A stretch of 7,671 nt of DNA from Planctomycetota bacterium (GTDB lineage Bacteria; Planctomycetota; UBA11346), in the NCBI GenBank assembly GCA_024641365.1, contig JAHEDF010000173.1, positions 1 through 7,671 of the forward strand, given 5' to 3'. Shown piece by piece: positions 6,802-7,671 of the stretch (positions are counted from its first letter, which is position 1; the number at the start of each line of letters is the position of its first letter). A model generated the notes under the pieces. It was given only the letters and a program-made list of their open reading frames with translations. It was not told where the DNA came from and made no database searches. The position numbers and the translations under genes are program-made.

Positions 6802-6823
6802 GATGGGTTTATTATAACCCATC
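6802..6823 (+). promoter_or_regulatory. Perfect 8-bp hairpin directly upstream of the transposase start codon
   Basis: GATGGGTT (6802-6809) is the exact reverse complement of AACCCATC (6816-6823), with a 6-base TATTAT loop. Only three bases separate the hairpin from the ATG at 6827, so it occupies the position where a ribosome binding site would lie, and no Shine-Dalgarno sequence is visible there. IS200-type transposase genes are known to be repressed by 5' RNA hairpins, so translational control is a good guess. It could instead be the DNA hairpin recognised by the transposase. Confidence 0.6.
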
Positions 6824-6826
6824 GCT

Positions 6827-7671
6827 ATGACTATCCCTCGCCGCCAGCAATTCGATGCCACGCGTCCGCCGTGGTTGCACTGCACCTCGCGCTGCGTCCG
6901 TCGTGCGTATTTAGCCGGTGATCAGTACGCGCATCGCAAAGAGTGGATCGAAGAACGGTTACAGTTATTCGCTCGCTGCTTCGCAATAGAAATCGCTGCG
7001 TTCGCGGTGATGAGTAATCATTTCCACGTGGTCTTACGCATGCGTCCGGATCAGGTAGCTGAGTGGGATGATGGTGAAATAGCCAAACGATGGCTGTCTA
7101 TTTATCCGAGACAATACGCAGCAGACGGTTCGCCTATTTTACCAGCTGATGCCGTCATTGCTCAGGTAGCGAAACAAAAGGTAAAAATAACCCGTTGGCG
7201 CAAACGTTTAGCTGACGTGGGCTGGTTTATGAAAGCACTCAAGGAACCGATCGCACGCCGCGCAAATAAAGAAGATAATTGTACGGGGACGTTTTGGGAG
7301 GGGCGCTATCACAGCGCGGTGCTGCTCGACCAAGCCGCGTTAATTGCTTGCATGGCCTATAATGACCTCAACCCGATTCGTGCAAAAATTACTGATCGAC
7401 CAGAAGACTCGATTCACACCAGCGCCTATCATCGCATAGCGACACGTAATAACTACCAAGCTGCGCAGAAAATAATAAACAGACCAATAAAGAAACAGGT
7501 CAACAATAAAGATGAAGACACCCATGTACAAAGCACCCCACGCCACAATGAAGACGGCCTGTGGTTAACGCCACTGAAAAACTGCATCGTCGGCGAACGC
7601 CTCGGCAATAAAACCATCACGGCTGATGAGTATTTCACCATTATCGACACCACGGGTCGTTTATTAAAAGA
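6827..7671 (+). CDS. REP-associated tyrosine transposase (RAYT, Y1 HUH family), 3' end outside window
   Basis: A frame beginning MTIPRRQQFD is open from the ATG at 6827 to the window end (281 codons visible). An in-frame TAA at 6815-6817 makes this the earliest possible ATG. The N-terminal half has HCTSRCVRRAYL and the HUH motif MSNHFHVVL (His65 and His67). After about 110 residues come FWEGRYHSAVLLD and AYNDLNPIRAK; Tyr178 aligns with the catalytic tyrosine of the E. coli TnpA-REP protein, which lies in a similar Tyr-x-x-x-Asn-Pro block. Family knowledge: these enzymes cut and rejoin single-stranded DNA at hairpin-forming repeats through a covalent tyrosine link. The spacing between HUH and tyrosine is about twice that of the E. 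coli enzyme, matching a longer subfamily whose C-terminal part has an ITADEYFTIIDTTGR-like segment, as here. All catalytic residues are intact. Two antisense open frames within this gene are shadows. Confidence 0.9.
   Translation, partial: MTIPRRQQFDATRPPWLHCTSRCVRRAYLAGDQYAHRKEWIEERLQLFARCFAIEIAAFAVMSNHFHVVLRMRPDQVAEWDDGEIAKRWLSIYPRQYAADGSPILPADAVIAQVAKQKVKITRWRKRLADVGWFMKALKEPIARRANKEDNCTGTFWEGRYHSAVLLDQAALIACMAYNDLNPIRAKITDRPEDSIHTSAYHRIATRNNYQAAQKIINRPIKKQVNNKDEDTHVQSTPRHNEDGLWLTPLKNCIVGERLGNKTITADEYFTIIDTTGRLLK

Noticed and set aside
6667..6826. Possible intrinsic terminator after the small gene
   Set aside because: No GC-rich stem followed by a T-run is present; the strongest hairpin (6802-6823) abuts the transposase start and fits a regulatory role better.
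7340..7653. Two overlapping minus-strand open frames, one with hydrophobic stretches
   Set aside because: They are antisense to the transposase frame, which shows clear family motifs to the window end; the apparent membrane segments come from antisense reading of A-rich codons.
1..7671. CRISPR array, tRNA, rRNA or integron attachment site
   Set aside because: No regularly spaced direct repeats, cloverleaf-like sequence or attC-like element was seen by eye on either strand.

Overview
The window looks like chromosomal DNA from a Gram-negative bacterium of moderate, somewhat AT-leaning composition. The RAYT-type transposase at the right end resembles a lineage I associate mainly with gammaproteobacteria. 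The central gene pair is of a kind best known from planctomycetes and other PVC bacteria, and it also occurs in some marine and polysaccharide-degrading proteobacteria. A gammaproteobacterial host is therefore my best guess, not a demonstrated fact.

Layout, all genes on the + strand. Positions 3-59 may be the last codons of a gene entering from the left. Positions 156-917 encode a 253-residue protein of unknown function that begins Met-Cys-Cys-Phe-Ser. A non-coding stretch of about 400 bp (918-1315) follows. It holds an imperfect hairpin, a heptamer repeated at two-helical-turn spacing with an inverted partial copy, a small palindrome and a TTGACA box. Positions 1316-4936 encode a very large Sec-exported c-type cytochrome of the PSCyt1-DUF1549-DUF1553 architecture, with two CxxCH haem motifs and an internally duplicated central domain. 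Four bases later, 4941-6389 encodes a Tat-exported DUF1501 protein of the alkaline phosphatase/sulfatase-like fold. A small AT-rich gene of unknown function sits at about 6406-6666. After 160 bp holding a GGGGACAGGCACC motif and a perfect hairpin, a REP-associated (Y1, HUH) transposase gene starts at 6827 and runs off the right edge.

How the genes fit together. The cytochrome and the DUF1501 protein form a tight two-gene unit. One product is predicted to be exported unfolded by Sec, as c-type haem attachment requires, and the other folded through Tat, so both should act outside the cytoplasm. Neither family has a firmly established reaction as far as I know. Co-occurrence suggests a joint redox and hydrolytic step on an extracytoplasmic substrate. 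The transposase and its upstream signals form a separate, mobile-type unit. I saw no CRISPR array, rRNA, tRNA or clear phage gene.
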